Source: an uncultured Alphaproteobacteria bacterium
GTDB taxonomy: Bacteria; Pseudomonadota; Alphaproteobacteria; RF32; CAG-239
Direction: 5' to 3'
DNA length: 45,700 nt
Assembly (NCBI GenBank): GCA_904501925.1
Contig: CAJGCO010000013.1
Location: 1 to 45,700 of the forward strand
Shown: positions 34,581-43,129 of the stretch, piece by piece
Layout of the letters: each line of letters starts with the position of its first letter
Numbering within the stretch: the stretch's first letter is position 1
Notes under the pieces: generated by a model
Told to the model about the DNA's origin: nothing
Seen by the model: only the letters and a program-made list of their open reading frames with translations
Databases searched by the model: none
Position numbers and translations under genes: made by a program

Positions 34581-35117
34581 ATGAAAAATTATTCTGAACT
34601 TAATTATGATGAAAGTTGTGTACCGTTTTATTATTTATTTCATCGAAAAAAAAGTTATAAATTTCCGGTAGTTTATAGTGATGGAACAGTAAGTCGTTTG
34701 AAATCTTCTTTAGAGGGTAGGAACCCTTTGGGAATTTTGTGCAAAGGGTATATTGTTTCTATTAGGCAATCTCCTAAGGAAATGACACCTCAAGAGGCGA
34801 AAGAGTTTTGTAAGACCCAGTCTATAGCTTGGAGACCTTCTTGCATTTCTCCGCGAAAAGTAATGCGTATATTATTAAAAAATGTAACAAAGGTGAATGA
34901 AATTATTCGTGATCTTGGTGGTGATTTGCTTGATACAAAATGGTATATGGTTACAAATGACACATTTACCTCAAGTCCTGCGGGATATCCATTAGATGAT
35001 ATTATGTTGGGAATAAGTTTACACCATTTGGATGATTTTGCAGGTAAGGGCGGAAAAATTTGTTGGCAAGTTGGAAATTATACAAAGGTTGCATTTTATC
35101 CGGCGGCGAGAATCTAA
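34581..35117 (+). CDS. Soluble protein of unknown function
   Basis: 178 residues, no signal peptide, no family recognised. Visible stretches are PVVYSDGTVSRLKSSL, WRPSCISPRKVMRILL, and a Gly/aromatic C-terminus (GKGGKICWQVGNYTKVAFYP). No ribosome-binding sequence precedes the ATG although a TTGACT promoter-like element lies upstream. The 268 nt ahead of it (34313-34580) hold only AT-rich promoter-type DNA. Confidence 0.6.
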   Translation: MKNYSELNYDESCVPFYYLFHRKKSYKFPVVYSDGTVSRLKSSLEGRNPLGILCKGYIVSIRQSPKEMTPQEAKEFCKTQSIAWRPSCISPRKVMRILLKNVTKVNEIIRDLGGDLLDTKWYMVTNDTFTSSPAGYPLDDIMLGISLHHLDDFAGKGGKICWQVGNYTKVAFYPAARI

Positions 35118-35190
35118 TTTAAAAGGGCGTGTGAAAATACGTTTTTTTTATTTGTGATATTAAAGTTGAAGGAAGTATTAGAAACGATAA

Positions 35191-35230
35191 AAAAACAGTC
35201 CTAAGCTGTAAGCTTAGAACTGTTTTTTTT
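35191..35230. terminator. Bidirectional terminator
   Basis: AACAGT-C-CTAAGCT, GTA loop, AGCTTAG-A-ACTGTT (35194-35224): two stems separated by one mismatch, with A-run and long T-run flanks. Confidence 0.87.
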
Positions 35231-35233
35231 TAC

Positions 35234-35632
35234 TTAATCAGTGTTTCTAACTATTTCAAACCATCGTTTAACGATATATCGTCTATTTTCTAGCAGATTT
35301 GGATATGAAACTTCAAAATAACCTTTCAAAAGCCCTATTTGTGCAAAAAGTATTTGTTTTACACCTTCAGGACAGCTTGCTGAGTTATAATACTCCTCAT
35401 AAAAAACGATAGTGTTTACATAGCCATAAGCATATAATAGTAGTGTATCTTTACTATTAGGAGGATATGGCGATTCAATTTTTGTCTTAATCAAATTATA
35501 AACCTTATCTTTTTTTATGATTTTGTTTATATACTCAATATCCTCTTCAGTAATTCTAATCTTAAAAAACATTACCATATTTGCGAATGGAGCACCTAGC
35601 TTATGCCATGTTTCTTTATCTAAAAAATCCAT
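35234..35632 (-). CDS. Small helical protein of unknown function
   Basis: 132 residues, mainly helical and rich in Tyr and Ile (EEDIEYINKIIKKDKVYNLIKTKI, LLLYAYGYVNTIVFYEEYY). No signal peptide and no family recognised. Convergent with the 34581 gene across a shared terminator. Confidence 0.55.
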   Translation of the reverse strand: MDFLDKETWHKLGAPFANMVMFFKIRITEEDIEYINKIIKKDKVYNLIKTKIESPYPPNSKDTLLLYAYGYVNTIVFYEEYYNSASCPEGVKQILFAQIGLLKGYFEVSYPNLLENRRYIVKRWFEIVRNTD

Positions 35633-35709
35633 AATTGTATAATTTTAAATTAAACATACTAATTAAATTGTAGTTCAATCATATACCATATTTTCCGATT
35701 TTTGCAACA

Positions 35710-35737
35710 AAAAAAACTCGCAAAAAAGCGAGTTTTT
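35710..35737 (-). terminator. Terminator of tRNA-Leu
   Basis: ACTCGC (35716-35721), six-base loop, GCGAGT (35728-35733); on the minus strand a run of eight T follows. Confidence 0.83.
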
Positions 35738-35741
35738 AATT

Positions 35742-35827
35742 TGGTGCGGTCAAGAAGACTTGAACTTCCACGGGCTTAGCCCATAACGACCTCAACGTTA
35801 CGCGTCTACCAGTTCCGCCATGACCGC
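35742..35827 (-). tRNA. tRNA-Leu(GAG)
   Basis: 86 nt including encoded CCA. Acceptor GCGGTCA/TGACCGC, anticodon stem TAACG/CGTTA with loop TTGAGGT (anticodon GAG), long class II variable arm TGGGCTTAGCCCGT, T-loop TTCAAGT. Confidence 0.95.
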
Positions 35828-35960
35828 ATCTGTTGTAAGAATATAGAGAGGAGGAAAATAAAAATCAAGAAAAAAATTATTACTGGGGAAAATTTTCGCA
35901 CTAAATCTTTATATAGCGTTCTATTAAATCTTTAAAATTGCTTTTGATGGGGGAAATGAA

Positions 35961-35988
35961 AAAAAAGCCAATCAATTTGATGGGCTTT
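35961..35988 (-). terminator. Probable terminator of tRNA-Ser
   Basis: AGCC-x-ATCAA and complementary arms ending GGCT with one internal mismatch; the minus strand continues with seven or eight T. Confidence 0.65.
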
Positions 35989-35993
35989 CTAAT

Positions 35994-36084
35994 TGGCGGA
36001 GACGCAGGGATTCGAACCCCGGGAGGACTCGCGCCCTCGTCTGATTTCAAGTCAGGTGCATTAAACCAGCTCTGCCACGTCTCC
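35994..36084 (-). tRNA. tRNA-Ser(UGA)
   Basis: 91 nt including encoded CCA. Acceptor GGAGACG/CGTCTCC, anticodon loop CTTGAAA (anticodon TGA) on stem CCTGA/TCAGA-type pairing, long class II variable arm, T-arm GGGGTTCGAATCCC. Confidence 0.95.
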
Positions 36085-36178
36085 ACTTTTTGACTTGAGT
36101 TGTCGTTGACAACGAATGAATAGATAAATCATTTTTTTTTAAACGTCAATACTTTTTTTTTATTGTGTATAACTTTTT

Positions 36179-36439
36179 TTATTTCTCATTTTTTACTAAG
36201 CGACAATTCTTTTTGCAACGTGTTATTTTTTCTGGTGTATATACATAATCAGTAGGAGGTGTTGCTACATCTTCTAATATGTATAATTGATCTTGAGTTT
36301 GAAGTTTTGTTTCTGGGCAATCTTCAACATTTCCAACGAAACAAGGTTTGTTGCAAGGAACAGGTTGTAAATAAACTTCTTTTGAGCAACCACTAACAAG
36401 CAATAGTAATAAGCAAATTAATTTTGTTTTTTTTAACAT
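36179..36439 (-). CDS. Small Cys-rich lipoprotein
   Basis: 86 residues. Lipoprotein signal with lipobox LVSGC (Cys at about 18) after LKKTKLICLLLL. The mature part has five further Cys (CNKPCF, DCPE, CKKNC). No family recognised. A similar small Cys-containing lipoprotein lies at 37887-38357. Confidence 0.65.
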   Translation of the reverse strand: MLKKTKLICLLLLLVSGCSKEVYLQPVPCNKPCFVGNVEDCPETKLQTQDQLYILEDVATPPTDYVYTPEKITRCKKNCRLVKNEK

Positions 36440-36481
36440 GTTATATTCCTTTTCTCTTCTATTTATTTAATCGGTTTTATA

Positions 36482-36509
36482 TTGACTCTTTATAAAATAA
36501 AATTATATT
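36482..36509 (+). promoter_or_regulatory. Promoter of the helical-repeat gene
   Basis: TTGACT (36482-36487), 16-nt spacer, TATATT (36504-36509), 57 nt ahead of the ATG at 36567. Confidence 0.55.
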
Positions 36510-36566
36510 ACGTTTAATACATTATATTATTAGAGATTAATTATTGTTTAATAGATAGTATATATT

Positions 36567-37769
36567 ATGAAAAAGAATTTTGTTAAACTCGTTGGGCGAT
36601 CAACCAATGAGGAGCTTAGTGCTTATTTTGACGATCTTGGTAGTGAAACACCTCTTGATTATAAAGAGGAAAAGATTTTGCTAAATCAATGCAATGAGCC
36701 TGTAATTGTTGCTTATTTCAATCGTTTTCGTTTCAGTGAAAATGCTGAAGTTGAACTGTTGACTAAAGTATCTGTTGCTGTGTTGGCTATGTACATTAAC
36801 CAGTATGGTTTATCTCTTTTGGCACAACGACATGTTATTGACAACAATCTTTTGGACGTCAATAGGGTTTTTGTGAAGATGCGTCGTTATGATGATGTTG
36901 ATTATCTTTTGGATAAAGGTTCTGCAACCATTATCAGTGATTATATCTCATATAATCCGGTTGAAAATGATAATCAGCTCCAGAAGTTGTTGTATCATGA
37001 AAATACTTCATTGTTTACTCTTTATGTAAACAGGGGGTATTTTGTTAGTGATGCAATAAAGCGTGAGATTATTGAAAACTCATTGCATCATCAGTTTAAA
37101 GCGGTGGCCTATCGCTACTACAGAGCTTTTCGTAAAAAGTCTAATACAGCACAAGACTTTTCTAAGTTGATGAGTAAAGTGGCTGAATATGGGCTGTCAG
37201 AAGAGTTGCAACTCTTGGTTTTGACGCTTAATGATCGAATGATTGTTGAGCAGATGCTTATGACTATGCCGTTGTGTGTGAAAGCTCAGGAATTTATGTT
37301 CAAGCGAAATTTTGATCCACAGTGGTTTAAGTTTCATGTTGAACATCTGTATGGTGTCGGAGGCTATCGATTTGAAGCTGATTTGGAAGCAAAGTTGTTT
37401 AAAACGCTTGCGAGCCGTAATATTGATGAGTGCTTGACTATGTTTCGCCACAGAGATGATGTAAGTTTTGTAAAATGCGCATCATCAAAGGCTTTAGAAA
37501 AGTACATAAAAGATTATTGGCTTTCTGACGATGCTCAGGTTGCTCTTTTTGATCGTGGTAATGCGGGGTTGATTAAGATTTTCTTGTCAAGATATAATCC
37601 AGAGCATGGAATATGTTGGCAGGCAGAAGTTAAGCTTGTTAGTTTTTGTTCTAGTGAGCTTATCGATTTCTACATTTCATTCCATACTATGTGTTGGGAT
37701 GCATTGGAAATACTTAAGAATCGCATGCCAGAACTTCATGCAAAGTATTATACATTGCATAATTACTAA
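36567..37769 (+). CDS. Alpha-helical repeat protein of unknown function
   Basis: 400 residues with no signal peptide. Degenerate ~30-35-residue helical units recur, each with a short 'EAELLxxxx..vl.aYI..Y.L' pattern: VIVAYFNRFRFSENAEVELL, SVAVLAMYINQYGLS, SATIISDYISYN, TSLFTLYVNRGYF, GLIKIFLSRYNPEHGICWQAEVKL and SELIDFYISFH. This implies a solenoid used for binding. GC and use of CTG/CGC codons are higher than in the neighbours. Start chosen at the first ATG; no strong ribosome-binding sequence. A terminator follows. Confidence 0.7.
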   Translation: MKKNFVKLVGRSTNEELSAYFDDLGSETPLDYKEEKILLNQCNEPVIVAYFNRFRFSENAEVELLTKVSVAVLAMYINQYGLSLLAQRHVIDNNLLDVNRVFVKMRRYDDVDYLLDKGSATIISDYISYNPVENDNQLQKLLYHENTSLFTLYVNRGYFVSDAIKREIIENSLHHQFKAVAYRYYRAFRKKSNTAQDFSKLMSKVAEYGLSEELQLLVLTLNDRMIVEQMLMTMPLCVKAQEFMFKRNFDPQWFKFHVEHLYGVGGYRFEADLEAKLFKTLASRNIDECLTMFRHRDDVSFVKCASSKALEKYIKDYWLSDDAQVALFDRGNAGLIKIFLSRYNPEHGICWQAEVKLVSFCSSELIDFYISFHTMCWDALEILKNRMPELHAKYYTLHNY

Positions 37770-37775
37770 TTCATT

Positions 37776-37810
37776 ATCCCCGAATCTATATGAATTCGGG
37801 GATTTTTTTG
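37776..37810 (+). terminator. Terminator after the helical-repeat gene
   Basis: Perfect 10-bp stem ATCCCCGAAT (37776-37785) and ATTCGGGGAT (37794-37803), 8-nt loop, followed by seven T. Confidence 0.9.
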
Positions 37811-37886
37811 TTTATAACATTTTATTTTTCGTGCAAAAAAATATAGAGGATGTAGTCTTTTATTGTTATTAATTGGAGCGCATAGA

Positions 37887-38357
37887 ATGAGTAAGTTTTT
37901 TAATGTGTTTTGTTTGTTGGTTGCAGTATGTTTGATGAATGCTTGTACAACTATTGATGCTGAAGAAGAAAATGTTGAAGTTTTTTGTGAGTGGAAAGGC
38001 TATAAAAGCGTTGATGCGAGTGGTTTATCTACGTGTTCTAATGTGAGATGGTGTAGTGATGAAGAATTGGTTCCTAATCAGCCATGCGTACTTCCAATGC
38101 CTAAGTATTATAATAATTATCCATTAACGACAGGGGAGATGATGTTGATTCATCCTTATACTAGAAAAATAGTTGTGTGCAAGGAAGATAGTGGTGCAGA
38201 TATTGGTATGAATAACTGTGTAAATAGTTTTAGAGAAAAGGGGTTTGTTTTATTAACAGATATTCCTCAGATGCCTGCAAAGTATGATTCTATTAAGGAA
38301 GGAACATATCCTGCTAGAAGATGGCGTAATAATGGAGAGATTGTTCCTCGTTGGTAA
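37887..38357 (+). CDS. Small lipoprotein of unknown function
   Basis: 156 residues from the ATG at 37887, preceded by GGAG about 9 nt upstream; an in-frame TTG-type start at 37863 is unlikely. Signal with lipobox LMNAC (Cys at about 20). Mature region has six or more Cys (CEWKG, TCSNVRWCSDE, PCVLP, VVCKED, NNCV) and a basic aromatic end RRWRNNGEIVPRW. No family recognised. Confidence 0.72.
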   Translation: MSKFFNVFCLLVAVCLMNACTTIDAEEENVEVFCEWKGYKSVDASGLSTCSNVRWCSDEELVPNQPCVLPMPKYYNNYPLTTGEMMLIHPYTRKIVVCKEDSGADIGMNNCVNSFREKGFVLLTDIPQMPAKYDSIKEGTYPARRWRNNGEIVPRW

Positions 38358-38359
38358 GT

Positions 38360-38387
38360 TTTAGGGAGATATATTCTCCCTTTTTTA
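38360..38387 (+). terminator. Terminator after the lipoprotein gene
   Basis: GGGAGA (38364-38369), TATAT, TCTCCC (38375-38380), then six T. Confidence 0.83.
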
Positions 38388-38418
38388 TTGTAAAAGTTAA
38401 TTTTTGGTAAAAAATATA

Positions 38419-38447
38419 TTGACTTTGTTTTTGTTTTGTTCTAATTG
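38419..38447 (+). promoter_or_regulatory. Candidate comM promoter
   Basis: TTGACT (38419-38424), 17-nt spacer, TAATTG (38442-38447). The -35 shares the sequence AAAATATATTGACTTT with the promoter at 34502. Confidence 0.4.
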
Positions 38448-38482
38448 ATGTTTTAAATGATAAAGAACAAAGTGAGAACATA

Positions 38483-40003
38483 ATGATTTGTAATGTAAAA
38501 ACTGTAGCTTTTAGTGGTATTAAAGCATTAGATGTGGAAGTGCAAGTAAGTATTGGGGCAGGGATGCCTAGTTTTATAATTGTTGGATTACCAGATAAGG
38601 CTGTTAATGAAAGTAGAGAAAGAGTTAGAGCTGTTCTTAGAGCTATTGGGGTTGATTTTCCTAGCGAGCATATTACAGTTAATTTAACACCGTCTGATGT
38701 TATTAAAGAGGGGGCTCATTATGATTTGCCGATAGCGTTAGGTTTGTTAGGAGCAATGAAGGTTATTGATAAGAATTGTTTAAAAAAATATATTTTTATG
38801 GGTGGTTTGTCTCTTGATGGAAGAATAGATGGTGTTAATGGAGTTTTAGTAGCTGGAGTTAAGGCGTTAAATGATAAAATGGGGTTAGTTTGTCCTAAAA
38901 TAAATGGTGGAGAAGCTGTTTGGAGTGGTTTGGAAGATATTGTAGCTGTAGAGCATATTTTAGAGTTAATGAATTTTTTTAAGAGCGAACTTCAAATAGC
39001 AAAACCAGAAGTTGTGGCTATAAAAAATAAAGAATATAATATAGATATGGCTGATGTTAAGGGGCAAGAAAGTGCAAAGCGAGCGATGTTGATTGCTGCG
39101 GCAGGGGGACATAATTTGTTGATGGTGGGTCCTCCTGGGGCTGGTAAGACTATGTTAGCTGAAAGATTGGTTACTATTTTACCAAAAATGAGTGTAAAAG
39201 AAGCTATTGAAACGGCAATGGTGCAATCTGTGGCAGGTGAATTAAGTAATGGAGTTAGTTTTTTAAGACCATTTAGATCGCCTCATCATAGTGCTTCGAC
39301 TCCTGCTTTAATTGGCGGTGGGAGGATGGGGGTGCCGGGAGAAATATCATTAGCTAATAATGGGGTATTATTTTTGGATGAATTACCTGAATTTTCTAGG
39401 CAGACTCTAGATGCATTAAGGCAGCCTCTTGAAAATAAAAAAGCAATTATTTCTAGAGTTATGGCGCATACAGAATATCCGGCTAAGTTTCAATTAATCG
39501 GTGCGATGAATCCGTGTAGATGTGGCTATTTAGGAACAAAAGAAAAAATGTGTTCTAAAGCTCCTAAGTGTGCTATTGATTATATGAGTAGATTATCAGG
39601 ACCTTTTTTGGATAGATTTGATATGCAAATTGAAGTAGAGTCTGTTAATCCATATGATTTAACAGCAAAAGAAAAAGGCACTACATCTATGGAGATGTTA
39701 AAAAAAGTTGAAGAGGTTAGGGAGATTAGTGCAGAGAGATTGTATAAATTAGGAGTATCTGAAATGCTTGTAAATGCTGAGTTAAAAGGCGATTTATTAG
39801 AAAAAGTTTTAGATATGGATGAAGGTTTAAGAAAAGATGTGGCAGAAATGGCGCAAAAATGTGGTTTAACAGCAAGAGGAATTATGCGAATTTTACGGTT
39901 AGCAAGAACGATTGCAGACTTGCAATATATAAAAAAGGTGTCTAGAATGCATGTAATTGAAGCTTTGTCTTATAGGCATAAGTTTCTAAAACAACTACAT
40001 TAG
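38483..40003 (+). CDS. comM: YifB/ComM-family Mg-chelatase-like AAA+ ATPase
   Basis: 506 residues, full length. An N-terminal Lon-like domain (GIKALDVEVQVSIGAGMPSFIIVGLPDKAVNESRERVRAV; LTPSDVIKEGAHYDLPIALG) is followed by an AAA+ core with Walker A GPPGAGKTML (about 214-223), Walker B GVLFLDELPEF, sensor IGAMNPCRCGY and the C-terminal Mg-chelatase domain RGIMRILRLARTIADL. ComM is a hexameric branch-migration helicase that promotes integration of transforming DNA in natural competence. With the pilin-like gene it hints at competence, but no other com gene is seen. Confidence 0.94.
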   Translation: MICNVKTVAFSGIKALDVEVQVSIGAGMPSFIIVGLPDKAVNESRERVRAVLRAIGVDFPSEHITVNLTPSDVIKEGAHYDLPIALGLLGAMKVIDKNCLKKYIFMGGLSLDGRIDGVNGVLVAGVKALNDKMGLVCPKINGGEAVWSGLEDIVAVEHILELMNFFKSELQIAKPEVVAIKNKEYNIDMADVKGQESAKRAMLIAAAGGHNLLMVGPPGAGKTMLAERLVTILPKMSVKEAIETAMVQSVAGELSNGVSFLRPFRSPHHSASTPALIGGGRMGVPGEISLANNGVLFLDELPEFSRQTLDALRQPLENKKAIISRVMAHTEYPAKFQLIGAMNPCRCGYLGTKEKMCSKAPKCAIDYMSRLSGPFLDRFDMQIEVESVNPYDLTAKEKGTTSMEMLKKVEEVREISAERLYKLGVSEMLVNAELKGDLLEKVLDMDEGLRKDVAEMAQKCGLTARGIMRILRLARTIADLQYIKKVSRMHVIEALSYRHKFLKQLH

Positions 40004-40016
40004 GAGAAAATTTAAC

Positions 40017-42422
40017 ATGTCTGTAGCAAACATTATTAAGAAATTAGTTTGTGCTGTAATTGTTGTGGGGCTTTATGTTGGGGCTCACAGCGTTATGGCT
40101 ATAACACCAGATTGCCCAGAGTGTCCAGCGGATAAAGATGGAAGTATCTTTCCTGGAGGAAGCTGTAAAAATTGTAAAAAAGAACCTTTAGATAAAGATG
40201 GTAGCATCTTTCCTGGAGGAAGTTGTGATAGATGTGCAAAGAAAGAGCCTGAAAAAAAGGTTGTAATTGTTGATGATACAAAGTCAAGCACAGATTGTCC
40301 AATGCCTGTTTTTAAAACTAAAAATTATACATATGCTCAACCAAGATATAAAAGCGATGCATTAAATAGAAATTGCTGTAATTTATCTTCTTTTGAGTTG
40401 AAGCATGTTGACTTTAATTTACAAGAACAAGATGGATATAATCCTTATGCGAGTCATGTAGGTAATTATCGTTTTCGTATTTTTGGTTGTAGACGTGCTA
40501 CAAAGAAAGCTATGTTGAATCATGGTCGAGTAATTCAAAAAGATATGGCGTTCTTTGATGTATTTAGAAGATCTGTTGATAAATGCTATAAAATGGTAAA
40601 AGTTCCAGGTGATGTTTGTTTGGCTGATGAAAATGTTAGATTGCCAGAATATGTTTTAACTGCTGAAATTACTAATTTCTTTATGAATGTTTGTGATGAG
40701 TTTGATTGGAAAAAAGCTAAAAAAGCGAATCGCAGAAATGGTAGTGCAGAAATGACTGTTACATGGAGATTATTAAATCTTAGCCAAACAAAAGTTTTGT
40801 GGAAAGGTGTAACAACTGGTTATGCAGAAGTTGAAGATGGTGTGTTTGAAGGCGAAGTTAAGTTAGCTGAAGAAGCTTTTGCTGATGCTAGTGCAATGTT
40901 GAGTTCTCTTCCAGGTTTTGAAGCTCAGTTAATGGTGCATCCAACTGAAGAAGAGATGATGGCTGAACGTGCTTATTTAGTTGAATTTGATGAGAAATTT
41001 AATCCAGGAAAGTGTCAATTTGAAGAAGAAATTGTTGAAACACACTCTTGTGATTATGCTCCTCAGCCAAAGTGTCCAGCAAAACCTGCTGCTCCAGTTA
41101 AGAAAGATTGTCCATGTAAAGTTCAAAAAACTTGTCAATGTGCTCAACCAGTTTGTAGTTGTCCTGTTCAATATTGTCCATGTGCTCCAGCTACACCAAA
41201 GGTTGAAGAATTTGTTGATGTAAAAACTCATACTCAAACAATTGAGAAGAAAGTTATTACTACAACTAGAGTTGAGACACCTCAACCAGTTTGCCAACAG
41301 GTTTGTCGTCCTATTTGCCAAGTAGTTCAAGAAGAACCTCAAAAAGTTGAGTGTCCAATGGAGTGTGAACAAAAATGTGAGAAACCAAAATGTCGTACAG
41401 TTTGCACAAAGACTTGTGATGAAAAAGGTGAGAACTGTTCTGAAGAAGTTTGTGAAGAAGACTGCGGTGAAAAGAAAGTTGTAGCTGAACCTGCACCTGT
41501 GTTAGTACCAGAACCAGTTGTTGTTGAAGAAGATGGTGGTATTGAAGTTGAAAATGTAACCATTGAACCTCAAATTGAAGAAGATGGTGGTGTAAGCGAA
41601 TCGCATCGTGTATATGAAAATTGCATTGATGAAGCTGGAAATGTTATATCTGATGGAAGTTGCACAATTATTGATGATAGTTGGGTTGATTTAGATGGAT
41701 ATAATGTTGATGCTAAACTTTGTATTGTTGATAGACCTGCGTATGCTGAATTAAGTCCTGAAAATATGTTGAAAATTCAAGGTTCTGTTGTGGAAATTAC
41801 TAATGCTAAAGGTAAAAAAGCAAGTGGTTTGATTATTTCTGAATCATTTGTTTTGACATCTGCTAGTGTTGTAAATAAATTGCAGAATGTTTATGAATTG
41901 AAGACTATTAATGGTGATGTATATAAGGCTAAGGCTGTTCGTGTAAATCCAAGTAAAAATACTGCATTATTACATTTAGAAAAGCCAACAACATATACTC
42001 CAATAGCTTTAAATCTTGAATTGCCAGCGATTGATCAAGAAGGATTTATTTCTGTTGGTTTAGGTGGTAATTCTCAAAGTTATCTAGATGATAATGGTAA
42101 GATTTATGGATATCGTTATAGTGACAACTTAGGTACTGAAATTGTAGTAGATACTTTGGTAAATACAGTTTCTGAAGGCAGTATTTTAGTTGATAGATTA
42201 GGTAGTGTAAATGGTGTATCAAATTCTGCTCGTCAGACAGATGAAGGTATGGATTTATTTATTCCAACAGAGACTGCTTTAAGAAGTTTAGGTGTTACTA
42301 TCTGCGAAAAGATTTACGAAAAGAAAAGTCCTTGGGAAAAAACAGTTTATAAACCTGTTACAGAAAAGGTTAAACAAGAAACTGTTGCTCCTGAAATTAT
42401 GGAAGAAGTAAGTCGCAAGTAA
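40017..42422 (+). CDS. Exported Cys-rich protein with a degenerate trypsin-like domain
   Basis: 801 residues. Signal peptide to about VMA (residue 27). Two copies of DKDGSIFPGGSC (about 38-70), a folded ~200-residue domain (NYRFRIFGCRRATKKAM to KVLWKGVTTGYAEVEDG, faintly CsgG/LpoB-like), a Cys-rich linker of about 140 residues (CPCKVQKTCQCAQPVCSCP; CEQKCEKPKCRTVCTKTC) and an acidic spacer. The C-terminal ~230 residues follow a trypsin/DegP-like fold: ASGLIISESFVLTSASVV, NTALLHLEKP, SEGSILVDRLGSVNGV. At the three catalytic places Ser replaces His (about 618), Asn replaces Asp (about 648) and the GNSGGP Ser loop is not kept, so it is probably not a protease. AGGAG precedes the ATG. Confidence 0.8.
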   Translation: MSVANIIKKLVCAVIVVGLYVGAHSVMAITPDCPECPADKDGSIFPGGSCKNCKKEPLDKDGSIFPGGSCDRCAKKEPEKKVVIVDDTKSSTDCPMPVFKTKNYTYAQPRYKSDALNRNCCNLSSFELKHVDFNLQEQDGYNPYASHVGNYRFRIFGCRRATKKAMLNHGRVIQKDMAFFDVFRRSVDKCYKMVKVPGDVCLADENVRLPEYVLTAEITNFFMNVCDEFDWKKAKKANRRNGSAEMTVTWRLLNLSQTKVLWKGVTTGYAEVEDGVFEGEVKLAEEAFADASAMLSSLPGFEAQLMVHPTEEEMMAERAYLVEFDEKFNPGKCQFEEEIVETHSCDYAPQPKCPAKPAAPVKKDCPCKVQKTCQCAQPVCSCPVQYCPCAPATPKVEEFVDVKTHTQTIEKKVITTTRVETPQPVCQQVCRPICQVVQEEPQKVECPMECEQKCEKPKCRTVCTKTCDEKGENCSEEVCEEDCGEKKVVAEPAPVLVPEPVVVEEDGGIEVENVTIEPQIEEDGGVSESHRVYENCIDEAGNVISDGSCTIIDDSWVDLDGYNVDAKLCIVDRPAYAELSPENMLKIQGSVVEITNAKGKKASGLIISESFVLTSASVVNKLQNVYELKTINGDVYKAKAVRVNPSKNTALLHLEKPTTYTPIALNLELPAIDQEGFISVGLGGNSQSYLDDNGKIYGYRYSDNLGTEIVVDTLVNTVSEGSILVDRLGSVNGVSNSARQTDEGMDLFIPTETALRSLGVTICEKIYEKKSPWEKTVYKPVTEKVKQETVAPEIMEEVSRK

Positions 42423-42440
42423 TGTTACTTTTGTAGTTGT

Positions 42441-42475
42441 AAGAGTGTGAAGAAAACTTCACACTCTTTTTTTTG
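42441..42475 (+). terminator. Terminator after the Cys-rich gene
   Basis: Perfect 12-bp stem AAGAGTGTGAAG (42441-42452), AAAA, CTTCACACTCTT (42457-42468), then a T-run. Confidence 0.92.
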
Positions 42476-42700
42476 TATATAGAAAACAGCAGGATATGTT
42501 GGATGATGGTTTGGGAGTAGGAATAATTAATAATAGATATTTCCTAGTAAACTAGGGGAATATAAGGATACAAACCTTTGGTTTGTGCATCCTCATTGGC
42601 AAGAGACAGTATCTTATGATATTTTTGCATTTAGCTCTGAGTAAATTTAGGGGGTATGTAATAAATAGGTTATTTATTACATTTTAGGGTTTAATATTTG
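42476..42700. other. Intergenic region with several hairpins
   Basis: No credible gene. Three inverted repeats: CCTAGT/ACTAGG (42543-42556), ACAAACC/GGTTTGT with outer GGA/TCC (42566-42592), and a perfect GTAATAAATA/TATTTATTAC with a 3-nt loop (42658-42680). None has a T-run of terminator type on either strand. Could be a structured RNA or the control region of a neighbour; orientation unknown. Confidence 0.4.
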
Positions 42701-42701
42701 T

Positions 42702-43118
42702 TTATTTATTAAGAGAGGAGCGAATAGATGTTGTTGAACGAACTGGAAGCAAATCTTTAGGTATGCGATTTGATACAATATAACGTATACCAAGGTTTTC
42801 AATAGCTTCACGCTTGGCAGGGGAATCTCCATCTGAATTTACAAAGAAAATATCTGGTTTGATTTGTTGTAGTTCATTGATAAAATCTAGTTTCCCATTT
42901 CCTTTAGCAATAAAAGCACTGTGTACATATTTTATTGATGATACCATATAGAGGCGTTCAGCTTCGTTGTATAGTGTTGGGCGATTTTTTAGTTCTAAAA
43001 CTGTTTTATCTGAGCCTATTGAAACATATAAATCGCCATATTGTGAGGCTTCTTCAAAGAAACGGATGTGTCCACTGTGTAATACATCAAAACATCCAGA
43101 TACAAATACTTTAGTCAT
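42702..43118 (-). CDS. Cytidylyltransferase-fold nucleotidyltransferase (RfaE C-terminal/TagD-like)
   Basis: 138 residues. Class signatures: KVFVSGCFDVLHSGHIRFFEEA (HxGH about 15-18) and the C-terminal RSTTSIRSSL (the (I/S)STTxIR motif). Enzymes of this type join CTP or ATP to a sugar- or glycerol-phosphate in surface-polymer synthesis. The small single-domain length fits TagD- or HldE-C-like forms; the substrate is not decidable here. It follows the GT2 gene by 11 nt on the same strand. Confidence 0.87.
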   Translation of the reverse strand: MTKVFVSGCFDVLHSGHIRFFEEASQYGDLYVSIGSDKTVLELKNRPTLYNEAERLYMVSSIKYVHSAFIAKGNGKLDFINELQQIKPDIFFVNSDGDSPAKREAIENLGIRYIVSNRIPKDLLPVRSTTSIRSSLNK

Positions 43119-43129
43119 TTTTTTCCTTT

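Noticed and set aside
35901..36086. 61-codon minus-strand ORF over tRNA-Ser
   Set aside because: It is the translated tRNA-Ser gene and its flanks.
40128..40240. Short direct DNA repeats that might suggest a repeat array or CRISPR
   Set aside because: Just two in-frame copies of the DKDGSIFPGGSC coding unit with no spacer pattern; no CRISPR array was seen anywhere in the window.
40977..41372. 131-codon minus-strand ORF inside the Cys-rich gene
   Set aside because: Composition (Trp/Leu/Asn) is the complement of the Cys-rich linker; no ribosome-binding site.
42497..42556. 19-codon ORF in the 42476-42700 intergenic region
   Set aside because: Ribosome-binding-like AGGAT is too close to the ATG and the frame overlaps a hairpin; no other support.
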